From the NCBI GenBank assembly GCA_037893245.1, contig JBAIAA010000886.1, positions 799,272-863,271 on the forward strand: a stretch of 64,000 nucleotides of DNA, written 5' to 3'. The translations under genes and the position numbers were made by a program. Numbering within the stretch: the stretch's first letter is position 1; the number at the start of each line of letters is the position of its first letter. Below are positions 24,330 to 34,400 of the stretch, piece after piece. Source of the stretch: Crossaster papposus (lineage: Eukaryota > Echinodermata > Asteroidea > Velatida > Solasteridae). A model generated the notes under the pieces. The model was not told the origin of the DNA. It saw nothing but the letters and a program-made list of their open reading frames with translations, and did no database searches.

Positions 24330-25437
24330 ACAATTACAGAGCTTTGTGAAATCAACCGGCAAGATGTCATCAAAGGCCCATCCTCAAATGAACTGCGCTC
24401 TCCGGTTCAACCCGGAACGACCTGTGTTTCAATTTCGGAAAGGCATGGAAGAGTTACACAGCCATTTGATTGTACACAGACACACCAAGCCTGCAAACGT
24501 GACACAAGGCGACATGACACGACCCCATTCAAAACCACTTTTGTGTCAATTCCGCTTGGTTTAATTCAAAATTAAACAGTGGCAGGACCATCGACTGGTG
24601 CATTCAGCCGTTACGCTTTTTTGTTTCAGATCGTATTGCTTTTAAAGAGTTTCGGGCCTTTACAAACATTGCTGTCAATGAATTTCTTACTCTTTTGTGC
24701 AATAATTTGTACCTGCAGATCCCATAGGATTGCCGATTATTGCGTTTCACAGCTGATGATGAGTAAAACAACTCGATTTACGAACACCTTTGGAACAATC
24801 TGCTGGAAAGCCTCCAGGATGATATGGTCAAGTACAAGAACCCATCAGATATTCAGGTGTGTCATGTAAATTATTGTATTGAACACTTTAACTGCTGCCA
24901 TTGTCGGCGGTTAACGTGTAAAAACCCTCTATCGATATGGACCGACAATCGCTGGGACTCTACCCTTGAAGGCCATTGCCGCGACAAGTCTATCTATGAT
25001 GCTTGGCGCAACAACAGCAGCCAGCTAAAACTGGTAAGAAAACCATTTACGTCTTTGATGTCTTTGGAGCTCTTATACATAGCTCTAACCTGCAGGATGT
25101 CATCGAAGGCCAATCCTCAGCTGAACTGACCTGTCTGATACCATCCGGAACGACCTGTGTTTCAATTTTTGAAATGCATGGAAGAGCTACACAGCCATGG
25201 GATTGTACACCGAGACAACAAGCCTGCAAATGTGCTGCTGGGTTAGGTCAAGTGTTTAGTTCTTATCTCGTATGTTTCCCAACACACCCCAACAAAAATA
25301 CTAATGACATCACATGACTTGACACGAGACAACTCGTCACGAGATGATCAAGATTACACAAGGCGACATGACCCGACCCAATGTTTCAGATCGTTTTGAT
25401 TTTAAAGAGTTTCGGGCCTTTACAAACATTGTCGGGT
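24330..25437 (+). pseudogene. Two tandem fragments of a protein kinase
   Basis: Block 1 (about 24346-24680) and block 2 (about 25090-25437) share the same order of sequences. The second carries MEELHSHGIVHRD, then NKPANVLL, which is the protein-kinase catalytic loop HRDxKxxN. The first reads HSHLIVHRHTKPAN and has lost the catalytic Asp. Both have stops or frame breaks soon after. Upstream text in both is similar (SSKA-PQ-N, then PERPVFQF). Each block ends with a shared TTTCAGATCGT...TTTACAAACATT sequence, which in block 2 runs straight into homeobox unit D's first splice donor. No ATP-binding lobe or DFG motif is seen, so neither can be an active kinase. Between the blocks, 24690-25080 has open text (SIWTDNRWDSTLEGHC) that I do not recognise. 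Confidence 0.6.
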
Positions 25438-26421
25438 ATGTTTCCTTCTTTTTTTACAACCTGAATCATCCTTTAATGATCATTATTTCTTTGAAAGACT
25501 TTGATGTTTTGTTTTTCCAGTGTCCGGATCATCTGCTGGTGTGGACCATAAACCAGTCGCCGGGTACGGCCAGCGGCCGTCCCGGTGTACTATCAGGACC
25601 AGGCTCAACGCCGACCAATTTTCTATTCTGGACTGTTCGTTTGTTGAGTGTCTAGTAAATACCCATCTTTTGAAGAGCGTCTGGAATTAGCAGCTTTAAC
25701 CGGCCTCAGCAAAGACTGTGTTAGGGTGAGTTTTATTAGTTTTCATTGTTATTTTTTTGCAGAAAAGCGTTTGTTTGACCACACCAAAAATGGATATATA
25801 ATAATATAATTCTCATTGTTTATGTTCAACTATTAAAGGTAGGATACATCATTTTTTGGCAGACATTTCGAATTATTTACCGGTACTACCGAATTATTTG
25901 GAAAAATCTTACTCATCTGAAAGTAAACAATTATTGTAGGCATCCAGCAAAATAATTGCGCTAGATATTCTTTAATTATCTTGAACAATGTAATTTTCAA
26001 ACAAAAATTTCTTGACTAACATAAGAATAACTGCTCGTACCAGGTTGAGTAGAAACGCTGTTTTTCGCCCTTTTCTCCGCATCCATGATTTTAAAACATT
26101 GGACATGTCAGTGAAACGAATTAACAACAATGATGAAATGATATTTGACCATTGAGGCGGAATTATAAATATATATATATAAAATCTACATCCATCGGTA
26201 GAGCGAAGTGTACAGCTTTACCTGTTGACGCAAACAATATTTTATCAAATGTTTACCATTACCTTCCTCAGACTTGGTTCAAGAACCGAAGGTTTCGGCA
26301 ACGCCGAAATACACCTGCACAGGAGGCTCAAGCTTCACCGTCCGTGGACACCTCGACACGGCGGGATGTCGCCTCCCAGACTTCGGCGGTCGAGTTCTGG
26401 CTGCTTCCAAGAATGATATAA
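25429..26421 (+). pseudogene. Homeobox unit D, broken copy closest to gene C
   Basis: Exon positions mirror gene C: 25429-25435 (TTG TCG G where C has ATG TCG G), 25521-25725 (donor GTGAGT) and 26272-26421 (acceptor CTTCCTCAG, stop at 26419-26421). Exon 2 reads RTRLNADQFSILDCSFVEC, then five extra bases shift the frame, after which KYPSFEERLELAALTGLSKD and CVR follow. Exon 3 begins TWFKNRRFRQRRNTPAQE and keeps RRDVASQTSAVEFW. So helix 3 is intact, with Lys50, but the start codon is gone and the homeodomain is out of frame. Intron 2 contains MITE family 1 copy d. The upstream region is replaced by the kinase-derived block, whose frame could read through into exon 2 until the frameshift. It could be a pseudogene or, if the five bases are an error, a chimeric gene. 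Confidence 0.75.
25837..26135 (+). mobile_element. MITE family 1, copy d, inside unit D intron 2
   Basis: Left end AAAGGTAGGATACATCATTT preceded by TT, with landmarks AATTGCGCTAGATATTC and ACATAAGAATAACTGCTCG. The right end is degraded around 26130. Gene C's intron lacks it, so it was inserted after the C/D split. Confidence 0.75.
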
Positions 26422-26439
26422 AGATGCGACGTCACCTCA

Positions 26440-26549
26440 CCTCACAGGAGGGTCAATCGTCACGGTCCGTGGACACCTTGACACGGCGGGATGCCGCTAC
26501 ACAGACTTCGGCGGTCGAGTACTGGCTGGTTTCCCGACTGCAATAGATA
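26440..26549 (+). pseudogene. Partial tandem duplicate of unit D third exon
   Basis: Immediately after D's stop, the second half of exon 3 is repeated with changes: CACAGGAG, then SVDTLTRRDAATQTSAVEYW, ending at a TAG. It lacks helix 3. Gene A shows a similar trace, since its last-exon word GACCGCCTGCAGCCGCCC recurs about 100 bp downstream near 20059. Confidence 0.65.
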
Positions 26550-27269
26550 CGACGTCACCTCACCTACCCTGACCTGTTCCAACTGAATCTGGACGAAGTC
26601 ACACAATGTTTTTAACAATTTTTATTCATTTTGTTTCCTTCTAATAACAACCATAATCCAAAACTACAAAATTTGTCGACTTCGTGCGGGTTTCGTTGGA
26701 GCAGGTCACATTATTTATCCCATATTTATTTTCTAAAAAACTCTTGCTTTGTGTTATGTTCGTTTTATTTTTATTTTATTTTTTTCATTCATTCTTTTGA
26801 TAATCTAACTCAAACAACAATCAATGAACATTCTCCCCCCCCCCTTTGTAAGTTTTCCTTGTTTTCTTTTTTGATTTAGAAGTGTCTATTTATTGTGTGC
26901 ACACATACGTGCAGAAGCACGGTACAGCCGTTCACGAGCTTTGTCCACCGAGGATGACAGCTTCACGTGCGTGTGCCATGTTTCGGCCAAATATTACCCA
27001 CAACGCGGGGCCTGTGAGTCCGGTCGGTCGGGTTAGAAAATGCGAGCTTTTACCATTACTGATCGTGCGTATAAGTGCTAGTCGAATATTGTTTCCTTTG
27101 TTCAAATTGATATTTTGTGCGTGATTCAAATTATGTATACAACTTGTTAAAAAAAATCAATAAAATCCCCCCCCTTTTAATTTTTTCTTTTTGTTAATTT
27201 GTTTTGTTCGCTTTTCATTGTTTATAAATATTTAATTTGTTTTTAATTGTATACCAGTTGTTGGGTTAA

Positions 27270-27435
27270 TACAATAAAAGAAAATAGGAGAAAAATGAGT
27301 CGTGTGTCGTTATTATTATCAAACGTACCCGTTTCGAAATATTTTCTTTTAACTAGACCCCCACAAAGAAGAATAACAATTCCTGATTTTCTAATTATGG
27401 TTTAAATGTTATACATTTAGTTTTAATGAATGCTG
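27270..27435 (+). repeat. Conserved 3' flank of a homeobox unit (after D)
   Basis: Contains AATACAATAAAAGAAAATAG, GAGTCGTGTGTCGTTATTAT, CCCCCACAAAGAAGAATAACA and CTAATTATGGTTTAAATG. This is the same series as after A and C. The AATAAAA could be a polyadenylation signal. A second copy at 30310-30475 comes from the 3-kb duplication. A MITE family 1 fragment follows at 27490-27560. Confidence 0.7.
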
Positions 27436-27830
27436 TTTCTGGCCCTCTTCTTTGGTGTCAACTGTTTTTGTCTTTAAAAAGATAGGCAAACAATTCTTGA
27501 TCGCCGTCCGGCTATCGCGAAAAACCAACATAAGAATAACTGCTCGAAACCGTTGCGGAACAAATGAACCATTCCCACGGGCTCACGATCACCTTTCCAT
27601 ACAGCACATGGAAAGGTGTAATGATAACCAGCGATTATATTACTTGGTTAATTGGTATATTTGTTTATGTAACTATGTTCACAGACCATAATCTAACCCC
27701 CTCCCTCCACAAGATCAATTTGGGCAATCTTGCTTAAGGCTATTGTTTGTTATTGCAGGTTGTTTACGACCGACCCCACGCTAAACCCCAACTGGCAACA
27801 CAACGCACGTGGTCACCGGTAGCAACTTCA

Positions 27831-28066
27831 TATATATATATACCAAACTGGGATCTCTTTAGTCTTACCACTTGTACTACGAGACTTCGATAAAGCAACA
27901 TCTCCGTAACGTTAGACGTACATCACACTTACTCTCCGCAATTCCTCTCTTCCCTCACTTGTACTACGAGACTTCGGTAACGCAACATCTCCGTAACGTA
28001 AGACGTACATCACACTTACTCTCCGCAATTCATCTCCTCCCTATTCTCCGCACCGGATAATCGACG
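27831..28066 (+). promoter_or_regulatory. TATA-like promoter and leader exon, copy 1
   Basis: A TATATATATATA run at 27831-27842 is followed after ~25-30 bp by a possible start region (TTTAGTCTTACC). An 87-bp unit beginning CTTGTACTACGAGACTTCG is repeated head to tail at 27871 and 27958. A strong donor (CGACG|GTAAGT) follows at 28067. There is no ATG, so this is taken as a 5' untranslated exon of the gene F copy. The only candidate acceptor nearby (CTTTCTTTCTTTCAG) is at 28387-28401. Confidence 0.6.
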
Positions 28067-28403
28067 GTAAGTCCCCCTTAAAAGATTCTTTTCAAAATAA
28101 AGTCGTTGTTTTGGCACTCGGTGTAGTTCTGATGCAAATTCGGTAGCCTAGGAAAAGTAGAACACCGTGGTATAAAAAAAAAATATATATATAAAAAAAT
28201 TATTTAAAAACCGTACAATCATTAGTTTACAGTAACCGGTTGTTAAAACAATTGATGCGCTTGTTCTTCAGCACTTTGAAACTAACGTCAAAAAAGAAAA
28301 AAATAATTCAACAGCTGAACATTTAATAATCAACATCGGTAATATTTATAATCAACTTATCAAGTGTCAACTGCAGTTTTGTTTTTCTTTCTTTCTTTCA
28401 GAC

Positions 28404-28512
28404 ATGCAATGGCCAGAAGGAGACCAGCTGGCAGGGTCACCCGACCAACCCAGGCCGAGCTGTAATACACCGGCTAAACCAACCAAGAGCGGCGTCCAAT
28501 ACACCGATACCG
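28404..28512 (+). pseudogene. Gene F copy 1, truncated
   Basis: ATG 28404 follows an acceptor CTTTCTTTCAG and reads MQWPEGDQLAGSPDQPRP to a possible donor after ACCG at 28512. The next recognisable gene F exon in copy 1 (acceptor near 29849) is cut by the duplication boundary after ...QRRLETTLQ. The downstream exons needed to complete the protein exist only after copy 2. Promoter and leader exon are intact, so transcripts may still be made. Confidence 0.6.
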
Positions 28513-29034
28513 GTAAAGTCAAGCCTCCGTTTTTTTTCAGAACCACACAAACAAAACGTCATTGCGTATTGTGCAGAAACAATTTGTAAACGACTCGGTA
28601 CACCTTTTCACAAAGGTGTTTTTCCTTCTGACAAACAACGGAAAAACAACAACTCATCTCACGGGTTTTCAGATGCATGCTGCCCGCTCATAAGAACTAT
28701 AATAATATCACGTCGGCACTTTTGTTAATTAATTTCAGTTGCTGTTGGTGTATTTATGATTTCTTCAAACAAATTTACATTTATCTATTAAAACCAAAAA
28801 ATGCAAACGACGGCCCACTTTTCAGTTAGCAACAGATAATGTCATAAAAAGACAATAAGCCTAAATATTTAGGGAGCGTAGCACACAAAAACATAAGCTC
28901 GCATTTTCTATACGTGCATTATGTACCCTAACCCACACACACAGGCTCCGCGTTGTGGGTGATTGTCGGCCTAAACACGGCACACGTTATAAACGCTCGT
29001 GAAGCCGTCATTCTCGGTGATCAAAGGGTGCATG

Positions 29035-29235
29035 CAGATACCGACGGATCAGTTCAATGATATAGAAACGCTCGTGTTTGTGTCTTTGTGTATTTTAAAA
29101 AAAATGCATCGCAGCAGGCATTCAGCTACATCTTTCGAGGCATCGTACGTGCAATCGCGGTATCCGAGTCTGGAAGAACGTTTGCGATTGGCCGATTCGA
29201 CCGGCCTGGACGAGGAAGTGACAAGTATATACTAA
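29035..29235 (+). pseudogene. Homeodomain helix 1-2 relic, copy 1
   Basis: Text PTDQFNDIE (helix 1, with Gln12 and Phe13) and ASYVQSRYPSLEERLRLADS with TGLDEEV (helices 1-2) matches the A/C/D homeodomain pattern, including YP at 25-26. The two parts are separated by about 70 bp. A GT-AG donor after helix 2 is not convincing, since the site reads GTGACAAGTATA. No helix 3 exon follows in the usual place. It lies within an intron of the gene F copy. Its better match to D-like consensus than to A suggests origin from the same cluster. Confidence 0.6.
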
Positions 29236-29566
29236 AAATGCTAGCAATCTGTGGCACCATACCCAAAAAAAATATATATTTCGGTACCAAAACGAATGCC
29301 TAAAGCCCCACAAAATACCAACGTAAAGTTACCTGTACAGTAAACTGCCGTTACCCGGACCGCGGAAGATATGTTTACGCTCTAACGAATCCCCCCCCCC
29401 CCCCCCCCCCGCCATATTAGGAAACAATGAACAAAACAGTGTTTGTTTATTTATGTGATTGTTTAATAAATAATGTCATTTTAATTTTTGCGGGCCAAAT
29501 TTTTTTGGGTGGGGAGGGGGAATGGGAGGGGGGTGTTGTTTAAGACGTTAAGGCAATTTTGATAAT

Positions 29567-29809
29567 TTGTATAAACTAATCAAGAAAAATATTTTAGAGA
29601 TTAATGATTTGTTTTTACGGCACTATACAAATTCCTACAAAGTTAAAGTTGTTATGCAAATTACAAGAGGTTCGTATTATCGATTATTAAAAAGGGGATA
29701 TTCGGACGATACATTTCAACTCGTAATGTCGCCCAAAGTTAATTTAAAAGGCAATTTGGATACAACGACTGTCCCCCCACATGCAGTCATCCAGGCACCA
29801 AAAACATGA
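29567..29809 (+). other. Duplicated 80-codon open frame of unknown nature
   Basis: An intact open frame with the text QITRGSYYRLLKRGYSDDTF ends in TGA at 29809 and is repeated, intact and identical in translation, at 32642-32884. It lies between the homeodomain relic and gene F exon a. It has no splice signals I trust and no known motif. Since the copies are nearly identical overall, intactness in both is weak evidence for coding. Confidence 0.3.
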
Positions 29810-30870
29810 CAAAAAACCGATGTGTTCGGCATTTCTGTTTATATCCATACAGTTTACGACCAACGAATAAAAAACAAGTTAACAAGACGGCTCCAAAAAC
29901 AGCGAAGATTGGAGACCACGCTGCAAATAATTATTGTGTGCACACATACGTGCAGAAGCACGGTACAGCCGTTCACGAGCTTTGTCCACCGAGGATGACA
30001 GCTTCACGTGCGTGTGCCGTGTTTCGGCCAAATATTACCCACAACGCGGGGCCTGTGAGTCCGGTCGGTCGGGTTAGAAAATGCGAGCTTTTACCATTAC
30101 TGATCGTGCGTATAAGTGCTAGTCGAATATTGTTTCCTTTGTTCAAATTGATATTTTGTGCGTGATTCAAATTATGTATACAACTTGTTAAAAAAATCAA
30201 TAAAATCCCCCCCCCCCCCTTTCAAATTTTTCTTTTTGTTAATTTGTTTTGTTCGCTTTTCATTGTTTATATTTAATTTGTTTTTAATTGTATACCAGTT
30301 GTTGGGTTAATACAATAAAAGAAAATAGGAGAAAAATGAGTCGTGTGTCGTTATTATTATCAAACGTACCCGTTTCGAAATATTTTCTTTTAACTAGACC
30401 CCCACAAAGAAGAATAACAATTCCTGATTTTCTAATTATGGTTTAAATGTTATACATTTAGTTTTAATGAATGCTGTTTCTGGCCCTCTTCTTTGGTGTC
30501 AACTGTTTTTGTCTTTAAAAAGATAGGCAAACAATTCTTGATCGCCGTCCGGCTATCGCGAAAAACCAACATAAGAATAACTGCTCGAAACCGTTGCGGA
30601 ACAAATGAACCATTCCCACGGGCTCACGATCACCTTTCCATACAGCACATGGAAAGGTGTAATGATAACCAGCGATTATATTACTTGGTTAATTGGTATA
30701 TTTGTTTATGTAACTATGTTCACAGACCATAATCTAACCCCCTCCCTCCACAAGATCAATTTGGGCAATCTTGCTTAAGGCTATTGTTTGTTATCGCAGG
30801 TTGTTTACGACCGACCCCACGCTAAACCCCAACTGGCAACACAACGCACGTGATCACCGGTAGCAACTTC

Positions 30871-31109
30871 ATATATATATATATACCAAACTGGGATCTC
30901 TTTAGTCTTATCACTTGTACTACGAGACTTCGATAAAGCAACATCTCCGTAACGTTAGACGTACATCACACTTACTCTCCGCAATTCCTCTCTTCCCTCA
31001 CTTGTACTACGAGACTTCGGTAACGCAACATCTCCGTAACGTAAGACGTACATCACACTTACTCTCCGCAATTCATCTCCTCCCTATTCTCCGCACCGGA
31101 TAATCGACG
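30871..31109 (+). promoter_or_regulatory. TATA-like promoter and leader exon of gene F
   Basis: Copy 2 of the element at 27831. The TA run spans 30871-30886, slightly longer than in copy 1. The 87-bp leader repeats begin at 30914 and 31001. The donor CGACG|GTAAGT is at 31110. Confidence 0.6.
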
Positions 31110-31482
31110 GTAAGTCCCCCTTAAAAGATTCTTTTCAAAATAACTCATCTTTAAAAAACCAAAAATAATTTTCAAAACAAAGTCGTTGTTTTGGCACTCG
31201 GTGTAGTTCTGATGCAAATTCGGTAGCCTAGGAAAAGTAGAACACCGTGGTATAAAAAAATATATATATATAAAAAAATTATTTAAAAACCGTACAATCA
31301 TTAGTTTACAGTAACCGGTTGTTAAAACAATTGATGCGCTTGTTCTTCAGCACTTTGAAACTAACGTCAAAAAAGAAAAAAATAATTCAACAGCTGAACA
31401 TTTAATAATCAACATCGGTAATATTTATAATCAACTTATCAAGTGTCAACTGCAGTTTTGTTTTTCTTTCTTTCTTTCAGAC

Positions 31483-34400
31483 ATGCAAATGCCAGAAGGA
31501 GACCAGCTTGCAGGGTCACCCGACCAACCCAGGCCGAGCTGTAATACACCGGCTAAACCGACCAAGAGCGGCGTCCAATACACCGATACCGGTAAAGTCA
31601 AGCCCCCGGTTCTTTTCAGAACCACACAAACAAAACGTCATTGCGTATTGTGCAGAAACAATTTGTAAACGACTCGGTACACCTTTTCACAAAGGTGTTT
31701 TTCCTTCTGACAAACAACGGAAAAACAACAACTCATCTCACGGGTTTTCAGATGCATGCTGCCCGCTCATAAGAACTATAATAATATCACGTCGGCACTT
31801 TTGTTAATTAATTTCAGTTGCTGTTGGTGTATTTATGATTTCTTCAAACAAATTTACATTTATCTATTAAAACCAAAAAATGCAAACGACGGCCCACTTT
31901 TCAGTTAGCAACAGATAATGTCATAAAAAGACAATAAGCCTAAATATTTAGGGAGCGTAGCACACAAAAACATAAGCTCGCATTTTCTATACGTGCATTA
32001 TGTACCCTAACCCACACACACAGGCTCCGCGTTGTGGGTGATTGTTGGCCTAAACACGGCACACGTTATAAACGCTCGTGAAGCCGTCATTCTCGGTGAT
32101 CAAAGGGTGCATGCAGATACCGACGGATCAGTTCAATGATATAGAAACGCTCGTGTTTGTGTCTTTGTGTATTTTTAAAAAATGCATCGCAGCAGGCGTT
32201 CAGCTACATCTTTCGAGGCATCGTACGTGCAATCGCGGTATCCGAGTCTGGAAGAACGTTTGCGATTGGCCGATTCGACCGGCCTGGACGAGGAAGTGAC
32301 AAGTATATACTAAAAATGCTAGCAATCTGTGGCACCATACCCAACAAAAATATATATTTCGGTACCAAAACGAATGCCTAAAGCCCCACAAAATACCAAC
32401 GTAAAGTTACCTGTACAGTAAACTGCCGTTGCCCGGACCGCGGAAGATATGTTTACGCTCTAACGAATCCCCCCCCCCCCCCCCCATATTAAGAAACAAT
32501 GAACAAAACAGTGTTTGTTTATTTATGTGATTGTTTAATAAATAAGGATGTCATTTTAATTTTTGCGGGCCAAATTTTTTTGGGTGGGGAGGGGGAATGG
32601 GAGGGGGGTGTTGTTTAAGACGTTAAGGCAATTTTGATAATTTGTATAAACTAATCAAGAAAAATATTTTAGAGATTAATGATTTGTTTTTACGGCACTA
32701 TACAAATTCCTACAAAGTTAAAGTTGTTATGCAAATTACAAGAGGTTCGTATTATCGATTATTAAAAAGGGGATATTCGGACGATACATTTCAACTCGTA
32801 ATGTCGCCCAAAGTTAATTTAAAAGGCAATTTGGATACAACGACTGTCCCCCCACATGCAGTCATCCAGGCACCAAAAACATGACAAAAAACCGATGTGT
32901 TCGGCATTTCTGTTTATATCCATACAGTTTACGACCAACGAATAAAAAACAAGTTAACAAGACGGCTCCAAAAACAGCGAAGATTGGAGACCACACTGCA
33001 AATAATGAGATCAACCAGCCCACAAAGGGAAAAAATTGGTAAGTCAATTATCAATATGTTAAAAAGGCACAAACACGGGTTAGGATGGTGCCAACGAAAA
33101 AAGATCCTCAAATCCCACCCCCATTTTCCCCCAAAAGATACAACTGTATAACAATAAATAACAAATATATACAGGCGAGAAAGAGTCCCCGCGGGCTAGG
33201 GACCCAACCCCGCCGAGAAACTTACTCCAGACCTTCGACCGGAACGCGGCGCCATCCATCCCGACCAGGAACATGCACGGACCCGCCTGCCCAAAGCGGG
33301 CAAAAACAGGTAAGTCAATTATCAACATCATAAAAACTAACAAACAAGAAGTTTGTTCAGATGCAAGTTTTGCAGGACAATTTTAAAATTAAAAATCTTG
33401 CGAATTTAATTTTAAGGCCCTTTACACGAACGGACGCCAAAATCAAAACCTAACCGCTGCGAAATCGGGTTATGATGGTGCCAACGAAAAAAAAATAGCA
33501 TCAGATCCCCCAAGCCCCATTTTCACCCAAAAGGTACAACTGTATAAAACAATATAACAAATATATATACAGGCTTGAAAGAGGCCCCGCGACCGAGGGA
33601 GCCAACCCCGCATAGAGACGTAATACGCCAGACCCGGGACGAGACCTTCGACCGGAACGCGGCGCCATCCATCCCGACTCTTGACGTTCCGGGACCCGCA
33701 TGCTCAAAGCGGGCAAATACAGGTAAGTCAATTCTCAATATCAAAAAAAGGCACAAACAAAACGTTAGTTGAGATGCAAGTTTGGCACGACAAATTTCTG
33801 AATTAAAAATTCGGTAATTTATTAAATGGCTATTTACATGAACGCACGCCAAAATAAAAACCTAACCCCTGTTAAATCAGGTTACGAAGGTGTTAAGGAA
33901 AAAAGAGCCTCAAATTTCCTCCACCCCCCTTTTCACCATAAAGGTAAAACTATTTAAAAATATATAACAAATAATATATACGCCGAGAGACGTAATAATC
34001 CAGACCCGGGACGAGACCGTAAACCGGGACGCGCAAGCCATCACAACCCGGGACATTACAGGACCCGCATACCCAAAGCTGGAAAAAAATGGTAAGTCAA
34101 TTATCAACATTCTTGCAATTAAAAAATAAAAATAAATCTTTTTTAATGCAATTTTGGATCGAAAAAATTAAAAATAACAACATTGTTAATTTATTTTATG
34201 GCACCATACACGAACGCACGCTAAAATCAAAACCTAAACCCCGTTAACTAGGGGTTATGATGGTGCCAACGAAAAACAAAAATCAAATACCCCCATTCCC
34301 CTTTTCCCCCCAAAAGGTAGAACTGTATAACAAATATATAACAAATATACAGGACAGAAAGATGAACCGCGGCAGAGAGACCCAACAAAACAGCCGAGGA

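Larger units (their letters stand above)
26936..29024. repeat. Inverted arms inside duplication copy 1
   Basis: The left arm (26936-27053) and right arm (28893-29024) are inverted relative to each other. The plus strand of the right arm, with AAGCTCGCATTTTCT, CGCGTTGTGGGTGATT and CGTGAAGCCGTCATTCTCGG, matches the reverse complement of the left arm with small insertions. Both arms, read in the corresponding sense, give text like ALWVI-G-N-AH and REAVILG. The enclosed ~1.8 kb holds the promoter and first exons of gene F. The same layout exists in copy 2 (about 29977-30094 and 31973-32103). Confidence 0.75.
26891..29932 (+). repeat. 3.04-kb tandem duplication, copy 1
   Basis: Copy 1 starts at about ATTGTGTGCACACATACGTG (26892). 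The same sequence restarts at 29933, 3041 bp later. The copies match almost base for base, with scattered substitutions, homopolymer differences and one gap of ~36 bp near 28100 relative to copy 2. The gap is flanked by short TTTTCAAAA repeats, which suggests deletion by slippage. Copy 1 ends in the middle of gene F exon a, so its gene is truncated. Confidence 0.97.
29933..33007 (+). repeat. 3.04-kb tandem duplication, copy 2
   Basis: The second unit runs from 29933 to about 33007, where the duplicated sequence ends (...CTGCAAATAAT). Unlike copy 1, the sequence then continues into the rest of gene F. Identity with copy 1 is very high, so the event is recent or the copies are being homogenised. 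Confidence 0.97.

Noticed and set aside
24690..25080. Coding exon between the two kinase fragments
   Set aside because: Open text exists but has no recognised motif and no pair of splice sites in a consistent phase.
32928..33038. Gene F exon a as a diverged homeodomain helix 3
   Set aside because: It is basic and follows a homeodomain relic, but W48, F49 and N51 are absent and the splice phase (1) differs from the homeobox exons (0).
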